Source of the DNA: Trametopsis cervina
Lineage: Eukaryota > Basidiomycota > Agaricomycetes > Polyporales > Irpicaceae
Assembly: GCA_022385755.1 (NCBI GenBank)
Contig: MU278352.1
Span: 496,001-560,000 of the forward strand
DNA length: 64,000 nt
Reading direction: 5' to 3'
This document shows, piece after piece, positions 12,624-24,541 of the stretch (the first letter of the stretch is position 1; each line of letters opens with the position of its first letter). The translations under genes were made by a program, and so were the position numbers. A model generated the notes under the pieces. It did not search any database. It had not been told where the DNA came from and saw nothing but the letters and a program-made list of their open reading frames with translations.

Positions 12624-14703
12624 ATGGTGTCTCCCCCATCTCTAGCAGACACGTTAGGTGTACTAGTAGTCAGTGAGTACTAAACTTTGCCGCACAAAGT
12701 CCTCCAACACTGATTATGGACGGACCACAGCTGCAATGTTTCATACTGTGTAAACTCCCTATTTGACTTCTCAGCATCGGTTACTAAGTCAGATATGAAC
12801 ACTTCTAAGGCTCTATGGCGTGACCACTGTCCAAACATTCATATATTATCAGTATAACAAGCAAGATCCAAAAATATTGCAATACTCCGTGAGTGGAACA
12901 ACAGCTGATATTTCCAATGCTGACATCACCCTTTGGAAGGTTTCCATTCTATGGTAAGCTTGGCAAGATCTCTTACAATGGGATTGGCCACCGCAGCTTT
13001 GCCTCTCTTCCAGGATTTTGGACACGGTCCAGGCTATCCTCATGATCTACTCAATTTATTTCTACACTGTGGCTTCTTTTGGCAATTATGAGGCTTTGAT
13101 AACAGTGCATTGGTGAGTGCCAATCCTATTCGAAGTGCGTATTCAGGTACGGGATGTTGATGGAACTTTGGTTTGTTAGGACTATTCCGGTGAGAAATAT
13201 CGAAACACACCTAACTGCGATCACTCTATTGCTAACTCCAGTTCACCGGGCCTTAGGCTGTGGTACTCATCGGAGTGCGTTGCAGCAGCTATCGCATGTC
13301 ATAAAAATCACTAAGCAACACAACACGTTTTCTTAGGCTATCAGTGATGTTATAGTCACGGGGTAGGATTTCTGGTATTTTAATCTGAAGTTACTGCCGA
13401 GCTAAAAAGCGTTTTCCTCAGCTGCTTTGCTCACCGTTTATGGAAATGTACGTTTTATGGTCTGTAGGCCCCGTGGGCATAAATCATGGTCATGTCTTGT
13501 CAGTGTCCGTCAGCAACTGGTTGATTCTGGTCATTGTGAGCGCCGTCTTTTTTTCTAAAAATGCTACTCAATGCTTACGGTATATAGGGGATGGCAGATC
13601 TCGCCGTACTTGGTAGGTGTCCCATTTGCTGCAATCCTTTTCATGATTCCAGCTGATTGTGTCCGGTGGCATCACAGTAGGGGGCACTTGTGAGTTTTTC
13701 GGGAGAGAACTGAAAGTCTGAACTCTGCACTCATACTGTGCTGTACAGATCTGGCCGCGCTGGGGTAAGCCGTTACTACCTCTCTAGCATGCATTTTTCA
13801 AAATGTTTGGGACAGCATCAAGCACAGGGACATGCCTTATTTCTATAGGACAAGCGCAGCAAGTGTTCACTCTGGTTCGGACTTTCTACATATACTCATA
13901 CACCTTCATGCAGTGGGTCTGGTATTTGACGTTTGGATCTCAGGCATTTGTGGACATTATTGTCACAGTCTGCCTATCAGGAACCCTCCTTCTCAGAAAG
14001 ACCGGATTTGCAAGGTATACTCTTGATCACATCAACCATATTGCAATGCGCTGACGTCTTTGAACTAAAGGACCACATCTATTATACATATTTTGATTGC
14101 TTATTCCATCGGCAGTTGCCTCATTACCAGGTGAGGACATCGCGTTGAATGGAAACCAGCCCAAAACTAACCGTGAACTCATATAGTGCTGTTTCAATTG
14201 CAGTCGTCGTGACAGTACGTACTGTCGCTAGTTCAACTGTTTCGAGATTTCAAAGCCTGGCTTCATCTAGTTCAAGTTGTACCCAAATAAGGCCTATCAT
14301 CTCGGCTTCGGAGGCTTGCTACCAAAGCGTATGTGTTGTACGCGTCGTTGGAGAGCACCTCACGTCTAACCGCCCCTCAGTTCTGCTCAACTCTCTACTT
14401 GCCATGTTGAATTCGAGGGACCTATTCAGGGCTTTCGGTCGGCGTGACATCACCCCGGTGTCAATCCAACTGTCCCACCTTAAAGTCCCTGATTCTGTGG
14501 GTGCACAGTCAGATGTGCCTTTGGACAACGAGTCGCACGTCGGCAGTAATCAGGTGAGCCAGCTGTCTGAATACCCAATTAGCAGTAAATTGACGGATAC
14601 TTTTACCAGCACATCAAAATCCATGTCGATAAAGCCATTACCGAGTCTTACTAAGTACGACACAGAAGCAACAGCTCACACTTTTTCTTGCCTTTGTTGG
14701 TGA
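12624..14703 (+). CDS. DUF6534-family multi-pass membrane protein, many short exons
   Basis: A basidiomycete-expanded membrane protein family of unknown function. The ATG at 12624 opens with SPPSLADTLGVL, matching the usual DUF6534 N-terminus. Further family blocks follow in order: YNKQDPKILQYS near 12855; ILDTVQAILMIYSIYFYTV and FGNYEALITVHW (about 13015-13105); FVDIIVTVCLSGTLLLRKTGFAR (about 13950-14015, split here at natural hydrophobic and polar parts); and LLLNSLLAMLNSRD near 14390. A 52-nt intron with GTATGT and CCTCAG ends (about 14325-14378) restores the frame between GFGGLLPK and LLLNSLL, which argues for a live gene. The last ~100 residues are a polar, Ser-rich tail. I have not fixed every exon, so minor disruptions remain possible. 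Confidence 0.6.
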
Positions 14704-16872
14704 TTATGTATACTAGCCTATGCGAGCCGCGACCCGCTCAAGTGGTCGTTATAGCCTATGACCTACGACACTGTAACTAAACTACGGAAAAGCCTATGCC
14801 TCGAGCTATGCACACGACAAAGGATGTACAGTAGATACGATTTTATCTTGATCCCTATTTTATTTCGCGAACGTAACACTCCACCCCGTATTATGTTTCC
14901 TTCGCGAACCGCTTCAAAAAAATATCGCTGCTCAGCCTTCTGGGAGTACTTTTTTTGGTTCTGTGAGAGGTACCCCTTCGACATCTATTATAGATGCACT
15001 TCGGCATTTAGAGCACCTACAGTAACGCCGTGCCCGTTGATAGGTGGATCGAATTTGTGGAATTTCAACTTGAGTCCATCGAAGAAGCAAGTCCGAGAGC
15101 CGTTGGCTATGAGCGTAATCGGTCCGAACGTAATGAAGCCAAAGATAAGTAGACGATACCCACGTTGAGGAGACGTACAAACAGCTCCCCAATGTCCGTC
15201 TTGGGCCACGGCCCGTAGTTATAATGTGCATAAACGTTGCGAAGTTATCTCCTAGAATCCCATCTGCGCACCTGTCATTCCAGGCACTCTCAGAGCCGAT
15301 ACGAGGAAGACACTCACCGGTATTATCGAGAATATCTCACGCGTACCGAACATCCTAGCAGATTGGCGTGTCGGTTTCGCCGTGATGTGATGCCTCGGTC
15401 AGTGACTATAGCGTGAATGAGGAACTATTGCAGTCTGAACTTCTTGACGACTCGAAGGTCAGGCCTATACCCAAGCACGGTGCAATGAACGGAACTCATC
15501 CAATTTTGCAGGTAAGCTGTACCTTGTATCGCAAGGGATGGTCTATAGCACGTCGCCCGATTAAAATCGGCGTAGGGTCCTTATGTGTACAATTAATCGA
15601 ATGGGCCGGGAATTGGGCTGCCATGAGTACCCTCGGTACGAGAGAACTGTCGCACGCAACATCTTCGAAGTAACAGCACGAGCGGGGCACATGCGTACAA
15701 AATGTTGGCCCCGTACCAGCGAGCGTGAAGAGATAGTGGGGTTCTAAAACAGTTCAGGTTATGTGACTTGTGGATCGGAAGAAACGTACGTCTGTGATGC
15801 AACATTCGGTACTCAATCAGCATGCCGCTAAGATCGCCCATGCATCTACGAGAAAGACGGCGAGAGACGGCGAATTCTGTGTCCCAGGAAGTCCCGATGT
15901 CGCCTGCATAGCTTTAACAGTAGAAGGGCCTACAACGGCCCTTTCGGGAGTAAGGCTTGTGGGTATCCCGCTGAAGATATCGACACTGTGCGGTGTCGAA
16001 TTCTGGATATCTAACGGCATCTTTCAAACGATAATAATAAGTGCTCTGATGATATAAAGGAGAGTCCTGCACGCACCCTATCGCTCGGACGGCAATTCTA
16101 GTGTGTATGAGTCGTCTCGCATTCTGAGGGTATCGACAGCGCATTATCATGTGTATGCATGCGTAGCTAGGGTAGTGAAGCCAATCATACCGCAGAGGCC
16201 ATGTACATGGGGCCAACTGATCGGTTTGTCCCCTGGAAAATACTGCGTCCACCTTCACGGAGGGGCGAGATTAGGAAGAGACATTATATTCGTCCATAGA
16301 TATACAAAAATCATCATGTATCAAGCTTGACGCAATCTGTATACGTTGCGAGACTGAGATCGCCCGTTCGTGAGCTAAAACTAGTAGAAGAGGGCGAGAA
16401 CACGTACTCGTGCCCATCTATACTTCAATCCTCATTCTTCGATAACCAAAATACCACCGGAGCAAGTGCTACACCTGTTTCTTGTTAACTGAGATGCGTT
16501 CAGGTAGCGAGGCGGATGTCTGAGAACCGCGACGCAGGGGATGGTGGACGACATAGTGAGAGATGTGGCAAAGCGCGATGATGCCGCGATCACGTGTGGA
16601 GACGCGTTCTAATTTCGCCCCTCATTCAGACATGCCCACGTGGCGAGTTCAACTTCCAACGCCCAGTACTGACCTTTCTACCATTATTTTCCAGTACGTG
16701 TCCCGAATTTCTTTCAACCATTGCACGTATCTAACGTTCGGTGAGTCCCCTTTGACTGCCTTGCTTTGTCCACAAATTTATAAAAGAGCGTAGCCCTCAG
16801 GGCAGGGCAAGCCTGCGGCCCTTCATTCTCTTGTAACGAATTACGACCACGTCCCGGTGATACCTACTATAG
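14704..16872. other. Intergenic stretch, no recognised gene
   Basis: Short hydrophobic minus-strand frames (about 14988-15209, 15593-15841 and 15817-16020) hint at a decayed or many-exon membrane-protein gene. No family signature or splice chain could be established. Confidence 0.4.
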
Positions 16873-18143
16873 ATGCTCACCCATCGAGGCTTCTCTGCCT
16901 GGATTGTTTCCGAAGGCAAAGAACTACGCGAATTTGAGACTGTGATCGACCCGAAAACCAATAAAGTGTCGTGTTGGATCCCGTGTGAACTCGGGAAAGT
17001 GCGTTTTCATTGTCCTCGCATCTCGGGTTCGGTTCACGCTAATCTTAATCTCGTTGCTTAGACGTTTACGGTGCATTGGCTAGACCATGGTAGTAACGTT
17101 GATTCGGCAGCATACATCAATCTCGACGGATTCACTGTGCCCGGGAGGTTCTTGTACGGTCTTGGTGCGGCGCAGCGAGGAAGTGTGAGAGTGAGCGAGA
17201 GGACTGAACGGCTCTTTCAGTTCGCCACTCCTGATGCTGGTGCGTTATGAATAAGGCTCTTTGTTTGTATGTGTTACTGACAAACGATTGAAGTCAAACC
17301 GGAAGAAGGACGTACTTCCGGTAGTGCCCAAGACGTTGGCATAATCAGCCTGAAGATCAAACAGATCAAACGTACCACTCCAGATCATGCCGCAAACGCT
17401 CCTTTGAAGCCTCCAAAGCCTTCGCGGATTCGTCGCGGCGGGTCCGAAGCATGTGTTGGGTCTGTATCTCGCCACACCATGCGCCTGGGTATACACGCTC
17501 ATGCAATGAACACAGATTCGGAGTGAAACGAACCTCGTCTATCCAGCACGATAAGACGTGGTCATTTGTGCCCTATGACAAGTCTAACCCAGGAACGTTT
17601 GTGCAGTTTGTCTTCAGATACAGAACCGCAGGTATGTACCCCGTTTGTATTCCGTCTACCTTCGCTTATTGTGCGTAATAGACTTCTTGCTGGATCAAGG
17701 TATCATCGCAGAAGCAGACTTGGCTGAGACTGTCCAGCCTATCGTGGAGGACCTCATAACAACTGACGAAGAGGGTACGCCTCGGGGCACCAACTCGGGC
17801 CTCCATCCTCAACAGCTCACGCCTCCGTCGTCCCCTGGCGCCCTTCTCAATGCCGCGTTACTCGCAAAGCCCATCTCCAGTCGAGTAAGGCATTTCCAGT
17901 GGCTTTATTTACCCTCGACTAACCGCCATCCCACAGCACACCTCGTTCTCCGGAATGTCGTACCCTCCGACGCCTTTGGACTCCCGACAGAACAGCTTCG
18001 CTTCTATTGCTGACGTCCCACTGCAGACACCCCAACTCAAGCTCACCATTCCTCAAACTCCATCCTCAACCGCACATGGAAACACCAGCGTGCCGACCCC
18101 AGTCTCGACTCAGCGTCGCGTATCCCGTAACCTCAAAGCCTAA
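16873..18143 (+). CDS. DUF7918 domain protein
   Basis: Basidiomycete protein of unknown function carrying the DUF7918 fold. Exon 1 reads GFSAWIVSEGKELREFE then VIDPKTNKVSCWIPCELGK. A 63-nt intron follows, then TFTVHWLDHGS and INLDGFTVPGRFLYG, all recognised DUF7918 blocks. Later exons carry a Lys/Pro-rich linker, then TFVQFVFRYRTA and DFLLDQGII, the usual end of the domain. The tail is Ser/Pro/Thr-rich and ends in QRRVSRNLKA. One intron near 17440-17515 is needed to change frame and its exact ends are uncertain. No signal peptide or membrane segment. Probably nuclear or cytosolic; function unknown. Confidence 0.7.
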
Positions 18144-19913
18144 ATCCTCAAGTCGCTCAAGCATATCTTCTCGCTGAAACCTCCCAATTGCTACTCGTAT
18201 ATTTGCTTTGCTCCCCGCTTTGTTTCTTCCCGATTCTTACCTCCCCTTTAATTCCTGTTGTCGTCCCGCCTGTCCCAAATGTCATAAGCTTTGTCTCCGT
18301 TGTCTGTATATGCTTTCAACACTATGTCATTCCTTTCTTTCCGCTTTGTCGCTTGTTCTTATGGCCCATCTGCTTTGACCCTTTTCTGCCTGCTTCGCTC
18401 TGAACAACGTAATCCATATATATCGTGTGGCAGTAACGACCCGATGAAAATGTATTTAGTTTACCGCTCTGAAGACAATCTGTAGCTCCGGTAGCTAGCG
18501 AAGTTTATGCAGAAATATGCATAATTTGCTTCCTATGTGAAACGCAGAAAGACAGAACGTATGTCCGGGTCACACGCATACATTTCGACCAAATTGTGCG
18601 AGTATATTCTGTCGGTAGGAGCAGTGACATCACCAGTTAGCCACGTTCTGGTGGATGAAGCTCACATTCGGAATAGGATGCGCCTATGTTGCAGACATAA
18701 TTTTAGCTCGCTCACAGGACGGTCCGTGCAGGTCGAGTACCGCGGTAGCTTCGCAAAGATTCACATGAATAAACATTGCTTCCTGCGTGTATGAGACGCG
18801 AAATCGCAGACCAGAAGTATGATACGGGCAGATTATCGCCGCTCACCCTTCTATGCTCTGCTGCTTAAATTTGCCAAACGGAGATAAAACGAGCTCGAAG
18901 GCGAGCCCACCGATGATTATCGGCGGCGCCAGCCTCGTTTCTCTCCATTCAGATAAAACTCTGACCAAGCGTTTTCAGGCTCGCTATTGGGCATTGGAGC
19001 TTGATGGAATATCCTGCATTGCTTTCGCAATATTTAGTCACTAAAGTGCACCGCTGTTATGCAGTAGCTGTTAACCTCGTGGCGGGGACGGGTACAGACG
19101 CGCGCGCCTTGCCACGCTAAACGCGAACTTGATTCTCCTCCACCATCCCAGCGACTTTCTGATCGCCAACACACATTCAGTATCTTTACTCTCGTTTCAA
19201 ACCTGATCATGCTCTCAACGGAGATAATATCGCAATCAAGTAGAAGAAAGGCATGGGTGTAGCATCGTTCGATAACGGAGCGCTCGAATTCACGCTGTCG
19301 ATGAGTATGTACTCATTATCGAGGACGTCATCAAGACAGCTGCTAATTGAGGCTATCGTACTGACCTACAACAGCTTACAGCAAGCTTATAGCATCATTC
19401 TCGGCATCCGTCCTCGTGGCTGTTCATCGCTCTCGATAGGCTCTGCAGTCCTTAGCAATCTATCACCCCGTCTAACAGCGACAGGTCCTGATCCATATCT
19501 TCCACGTTTCTTCGAAGCTATTGTGCTCCAAGCTCTGCCGTACGGAGTTACATGATGCTCACTCACAGACGCGTTAGCGCACCTTCTGCCGGGAACTGCA
19601 ATGAGCAAGCATATTGCATCGCACTCATTCAGACTGCCACCTGCCTGATTGGCGCGAAGATAGATATTCTTCCCCCATGCCACGAGACGGTTCTCAGGAT
19701 GCTCCCATTTCTGTTGGGGTACGTGGGCTTTACGCATACATCCCCAATCTTCCGCTTACTCTTCGACTTCGCGCTCGTTTAGGCAGATGATACTGCAATT
19801 TGCCGACACTCCGTTCCCCTCTTATTGAACGACATGGGCAGCAAGCACTTTATAAAGCCGCACTGCTCTGCCTCTTGTCCATCACACCCAAAAGGACGAC
19901 CTCCACGGACGCC
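18144..19913. other. Intergenic stretch, no recognised gene
   Basis: The first ~300 bp is a pyrimidine-rich 3' flank of the DUF7918 gene. Open frames at 18537-18794 and 19253-19782 lack recognisable motifs. A TATA-like tttataaa lies near 19850, about 65 bp before the first PEBP gene. Confidence 0.45.
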
Positions 19914-20720
19914 ATGGCTTACAAGACTCTTCTTGCCTGTATACTGTTGTCTCTGATCTCGCTCGTGGCCTCTCAGGACTGGAGTATAGCAGAGGTTAAA
20001 GCGGCGTTCAACAAGGCTAAGGTGTGTATTCTATGCGCATATACTAAGAGCCCTTGCTGATTGCGCTCGCTGCAGATCCCTGAAGATGCGTTCATAACCT
20101 TCAACCCAAAACTTCTCCTCGAGGTCAGCTTCCCCGGAAAGTCGGGCAGACCTGTAAAGGTCCACGCTGGTGAACATGTCCATCGAAATGGTAAGCCTTC
20201 TCATCATGCATAGCAAGGCTGTCTTTGCTTATATGCATGTGAAAACAGACACTGCCGGCGCTCCTCGGTTTACATTGGTTGGGGGACTCCCGCGCCACGA
20301 ACGTTATGTCGTTGCAACTGTTGATCTCGACCACCCAACCCCGCAAGACCCCTCGCTTGCGCAGGTCAGACACTTCTTGGGTGGAAATTTCCGACCCGTC
20401 TGGGTAGGGCCGAAACAGCAGCTTGTCAACACTACGGCCGCGCTGTCCGACTGGTTCCAACCCAGTCCACCGGAAGGCTCTGACCCTCACCGGTATGCAA
20501 TGTTCAGTAACGGGTACAATGTGGTTATTGATCGGCTTTTGTGCATAGCTACGTCTTCCTGGTATTCGACCAGCCGGCAAGCTGGGCCACCCAGACACTC
20601 GTAACGCCCAACACCACTATTCTCCAGTTCAACATCAGCTCCTTTGCTGCAGGAGTAGGTCTTGGGAACCCGATTGCAGGAACGTACATGCATGTCTCCG
20701 CGGATTACTGTGAGTACTGA
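19914..20720 (+). CDS. Secreted PEBP-like protein, copy 1
   Basis: Phosphatidylethanolamine-binding protein (PEBP/YbhB) family, about 212 aa, with an N-terminal signal peptide (MAYKTLLACILLSLISLVAS), so probably secreted or vacuolar. Exons are 19914-20021, 20076-20190, 20249-20492 and 20549-20720. Family motifs: ATVDLDHPTPQ for the ligand-site DPDxP block, RHFLGGNF, and the GxHR-like DPHRYVFLVFDQP. Related fungal proteins inhibit carboxypeptidase Y or bind anionic lipids; which applies here is unknown. The next gene has matching intron phases and the same coding length, so the two are a tandem duplicate. The stop is reached whether or not the GTGAGT at 20710 is used as a donor. Confidence 0.85.
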
Positions 20721-21478
20721 TCGAAGGCATCTTGGCGTTTTGTCGTTGCTGACGCTCTTGCATAGGATTCACGAACTCTTATGAATGTAAATGTAACTAG
20801 CGACTTTTGACGGACGCGTGTGTGTGCAAGGTTGTGTATGTATGTATTCTATATGTACGATCAATCGATTTTGGTGTTGTACATCCTCACGACCTCGACT
20901 GTCTCAATTCGTCTCCCTTCATTTCGGAGAGCTACTGGCGCCGGGATTCCGGAGGACAGGAGAAGTTTCTGCAAGATCCTGAGACGGTTCGAGTGACCTT
21001 GATGTCGCCAAGTCTGGGCGTAGGAAGAAGAAGGGAAGACGGTGAGAACTCTGCCAATGCCGCTGAATGCTCACCCACAAGGTTCAGCACAGGTTTAGCA
21101 CAGCAAGCATATAGCAAGACGATCCTATTGTGCCATCTCACGCCACCACGTATTCGTTGATCAGCGGGAGGTGCTCCTCGTCATAATTACCACCCCATGA
21201 GAAAGTGCGGGTAGCGGCTCCTGTGAGACGGGTCCCATGCTCATGTTTCTGGGCGACGTGCGCTGGCTTCGCTCATACATCACGAATATTGGGCTGATCC
21301 TGCACGCATGATTTCCCCCGCTCGTGTCAACAACGCAACCGGCAATGGACAGATGGGTGTTGAGAATCCCCGAAAATCTCGCTTTGGTTCTCATGTCATT
21401 GAAATGCATGTGGAGGTATAAAGCCCGTCTCTGATCTCGTTCTGGGTCTCATCCTGACGCAAAATTGTGACAGACGCT
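20721..21478. other. Spacer between tandem PEBP genes
   Basis: Contains the 3' flank of copy 1 and the upstream region of copy 2. I see no further gene. Confidence 0.6.
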
Positions 21479-22346
21479 ATGGCTTTCAAGAACATCCTCG
21501 CCTGTGCTTTGTTGTCCCTCGCATCGCTCGTAGTCGCGCAAGATAGGAGCACGGCCCAGGTAAAAGCGGCGTTTGACAATGCCAATGTACGTATATTGTG
21601 AATGCCTATCTGGAGTATCAACTGACTCAAAAATTATAGATTCCGGCCAATGCGGAGATCACCTTCAACCCAAGCGTCGTCCTCGAGGTTACTTTCCCGC
21701 AAGCGTCCGCTCGACCTGTAGCGGTTCATGCGGGCATTCATCTTCCTCGTAATCGTATGTAGCAGCGCCAGAACTCCTCCAACTTTGTCATGTTAACGCG
21801 TTGACCTTCAGAGACGGTTGGACCACCTCAGTTTGCAGTACTTGGAGACATAGAGCGAACCCAACGCTTCGTCGTCGCCACCGTCGACCTCGATGCGCCG
21901 ACTCCGCAAGCTCCAACTGCCGCACAGATCAGACACTTCCTGGGCAGCGACTTCGTTCGTGGAGCAAACGAGGAGCTTCTGAAAGAGCTCGTCAACACGA
22001 CCGCACCGGTGTCCGGATGGTTACAGCCCACTCCACCGGCCGGTTCGGATGCTCACCGGTGCGCACATATGACGATACGTTTGGCCGTTGTCATACTGAT
22101 GGGTCTTCCTTTGCAGATATGTCTTCCTGCTGTTCCACCAACCGGCCGGCTTTGATCAACAGACACTTGTGACGCCATCCACCTCAATCTCGAACTTCAA
22201 CATTAGCTCCTTCGCTGAGGCGACGCACCTCGGTAACCCTATTGGAGGGACCTTCATACTGGTTGCACCAGATGCAAGTGAGTGCTAATCGTGCAGTCGT
22301 GAAGTTGTGTTACTGAAACTGATGCGCAACTTAACCAGCGGCATGA
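21479..22346 (+). CDS. Secreted PEBP-like protein, copy 2
   Basis: Tandem paralogue of the gene at 19914, also 212 aa with a signal peptide (MAFKNILACALLSLASLVVA). Exons are 21479-21586, 21640-21754, 21812-22058, 22117-22277 and 22339-22346. The first two exons are exactly as long as in copy 1 (108 and 115 nt). Motifs are ATVDLDAPTPQ, RHFLGSDF, and DAHRYVFLLFHQP. The final exon adds only the codons T, A and stop, at the place where copy 1 reaches its stop. An NTT sequon is shared between copies. Expected to be a secreted lipid- or protease-binding protein (inference). Confidence 0.85.
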
Positions 22347-22542
22347 TGGTGTTGGGAATATAAATAGGTTTGAGCTTAGGTCGATGACTACGTCCCACAG
22401 TGCTTCAAACTGTATATTTCTATTTCCGCAACACGAAGAATACGTCTCTGGTACGTCGCGGGTGATCATGGACGTTGCAGTCCAACCAGAGGGGGCGTCT
22501 ATCGAAGACGTGGATTCACGTCCCAAAGTGGTAAGACCAGTC

Positions 22543-22634
22543 CCATATCTGGCTATGTTTATTCACGTTTGAATGCTCGTGACTTTGTTAAACAAACTCG
22601 ATCGCGTCGACGCGACGCGTCCGAACGCTATAAA
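22543..22634 (+). promoter_or_regulatory. Family X promoter module (copy 1)
   Basis: CCATATCTGG (22543-22552, one base off a CArG box), GCTCGTGAC, the perfect palindrome TTTGTTAAACAAA (22584-22596), CTCGATCGCGTCGA, and TATAAA at 22629-22634, 121 bp before the ATG. The same ordered elements precede three other X copies in this window. Confidence 0.75.
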
Positions 22635-22749
22635 GAGAGAACGAAGTTGACCCTTTACTCCCCAGAAACCCGCCTTCCCCTGCCTCCCCCATCCCCACTC
22701 CTGAGCTACATCCCTCATCCTCACATCGCACTGGAGTGCACCCCCAACC

Positions 22750-24012
22750 ATGCTCGTCACCGCGGTCATATCCGCATTCGCGACATTATCCTTCCTCGTC
22801 AACGTCATACAATTCAGCAGCGCACAAATTGAACTCGCCCCCGTCCACTGGAAAGCCGCCATCGACTACGTCCTCTACATCGAAGCTGGCTCTCGTACTC
22901 TCTTGGCAACAATTTCTCAGGCAACACACGACATCCGCCTCCGCCTCACCGATGAAGCACTAAGACGACGAATCATCCGCGGCTCTCGCTCCACCTGGGC
23001 TCCTCGTTCTATCGCTTCGCCGACTTACCCCTCCCGCCTCGGTCCCTACATGCCGCAATGCTCGCTTGGTAATAAGTATGGTCACTCTGTCTGCTCGGTA
23101 TCCTATCCCAACGGCACTACCTTCGGCTTCTTGGCTACGGCGACATCTGGAATCTTTGCGACGGCAACAATCTCGGCAACTCAGAACGCCAATGGCACGC
23201 AGACGCAAGCTCAGGCTTTCCCAGCTGCTGGTGCCGCGTATATGACTGCTGAGGTAATGGTTGTTATCGGTTTTATTCTGGCGTTGTTGGTACTACTTGG
23301 AGTGGTTATGTGGGTGGATATATCGTCTAGGAAGGGCATGGTGGTCATGGAGCGATTGGAGGTACGCAAACCGAGTCTTGTTTCTCGTCCTTGTACTGAT
23401 ATATCTTCCACTAGTTCCCTACCGAGTCGTCTTTCAGCCTCAACGACATCGACCTCGCCAAGTTCACCAAGGCCGCGGCTGAGGCAAGCGGACAAGATGT
23501 CAACTTCGAGGACGCAATGATGCAGATCATCGACGAAGCTCTCTCCACGACCTCGAACGCCGACATCGACCAGAAGATCACCGACATGGACACTACTCGA
23601 CAAGCACCCGCCGACAACAACGAAGATACGACCTTGGGCAACACTGCCACTCATGCTTCCACTAGCACAGGTCCTTCTTCAAGTTCGTCGGAGTCGTTGG
23701 TTTCGGAGGAAATCCATACAGTATCGGAGGATCTGGTCATTGAGTGGGATGAGGTCTTGAATTCAGGTGCGTTTTATTCTATCTTTCTCTGCTTCGATTT
23801 TTACTTACTCCTTCGCAACAGTCCCCGCGTTCTCGACACCTGCTCGCGTCAGGAGGGGTAGCGCGCCACCGGTCACCCCCAAGGCTCGCTTCACTGGTCC
23901 GTCGTTGTTCTCTCGCGAGGTACTGGCGGTCGAGGGCGACGAAGCTTCAAGCAGCACGAAGAAGAAAAAGAAGAAAACCAAGAAGAAGGTCTCCGACTCC
24001 GACACCACATAA
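22750..24012 (+). CDS. Family X copy 1: single-pass membrane protein with signal peptide and Lys-rich tail
   Basis: Unrecognised family. Exons 22750-23361, 23415-23766 and 23822-24012 give 384 aa. Order of parts: hydrophobic signal-like N-terminus (residues 1 to about 26); an extracytoplasmic region with YIEAGSRTLLATISQATH (about 45-62), PNGTTFGFLATAT, and an Ala/Thr-rich stretch; a transmembrane helix at about 170-191 (VVIGFILALLVLLGVVMWVD); and a cytosolic acidic, Ser/Thr-rich region with SSSSESLVSEEIHTVSED. The end is basic, SSSTKKKKKKTKKKVS. Copy 2 at 52.9 kb shares every part, and its last intron (55 nt) and last exon (191 nt) are the same length. Topology suggests a cell-surface or organelle-membrane receptor-like protein; function unknown. 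Confidence 0.75.
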
Positions 24013-24209
24013 CTATACACCACACACTAGATCGTGAGTTCCTTTCTTCTTCCTCTTCGCGTCTTCAGCCGACGCTGACTTCGTATATGTAGACATCACT
24101 ACTACATCACTACTACATCATCACTACATTTCTCCACCTCGATTTGTCTGTAGCCCTTTAGGCCCTTCTATTCCCCCTCACACTTGGAAACCCTCACATC
24201 GCCTCGACA

Positions 24210-24405
24210 TCAACACGAACTTCAATATGACTCGCACTTGAATACGCCTCCGGACTCGACTTGGATACTTTACGGACTTGACTTGCATCACGACTCGGAT
24301 ACCCCCACGGACTCGACTTGGATACTCTACGGACTCAGATTGCATACGACTCGGACTCGGACTCGCAGATAGACTCGAACTGGACTCAGATTGGACCCGG
24401 ACTTG
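24210..24405. repeat. GACTCG/GACTTG repeat array in the 3' flank of X copy 1
   Basis: Imperfect repeats of ggactcgacttggatactytacgg-like units, also present as a reverse complement at about 51240-51480 behind X copy 2. The open frames through it are repeat artefacts. Confidence 0.75.
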
Positions 24406-24506
24406 TATCTTTTTATTTTTTTCTCCTCTCTGTCTCGGACTCTTTTCCTTTTTTCTCCTCTCATTCATGTGTACTCAGTCGTGGATCTTGTATAATAAGC
24501 TCAAGT

Positions 24507-24541
24507 GCGATTCATGGTGGCTGGCCACCACCATGACTCGC
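24507..24541. other. Conserved hairpin downstream of X copy 1
   Basis: Arms GCGATTCATGGTGG and CCACCATGACTCGC pair over 14 bp with one mismatch around a 7-nt loop. The same structure stands downstream of X copy 2 (51122-51156). It may be a 3'-end or RNA-stability element (inference). Confidence 0.6.

Noticed and set aside
12624..14703. Calling the DUF6534 locus a pseudogene
   Set aside because: Apparent frame breaks are resolved by short GT-AG introns at conserved blocks, so a live gene is more likely.
19387..19737. 116-aa minus-strand frame
   Set aside because: No motif and no splice partner; sits in an unresolved stretch.
20125..20598. Minus-strand frame opposite PEBP copy 1
   Set aside because: Antisense shadow of the spliced PEBP exons.
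22584..22596. Reading the palindrome as a forkhead site beside a Mcm1 site
   Set aside because: The flank does not fit the RYAAAYA core, so a Mcm1-forkhead pair is not claimed.
24178..24468. Frames on both strands through the GACTCG array
   Set aside because: Repeat-generated, and located in the shared 3' flank of X genes.
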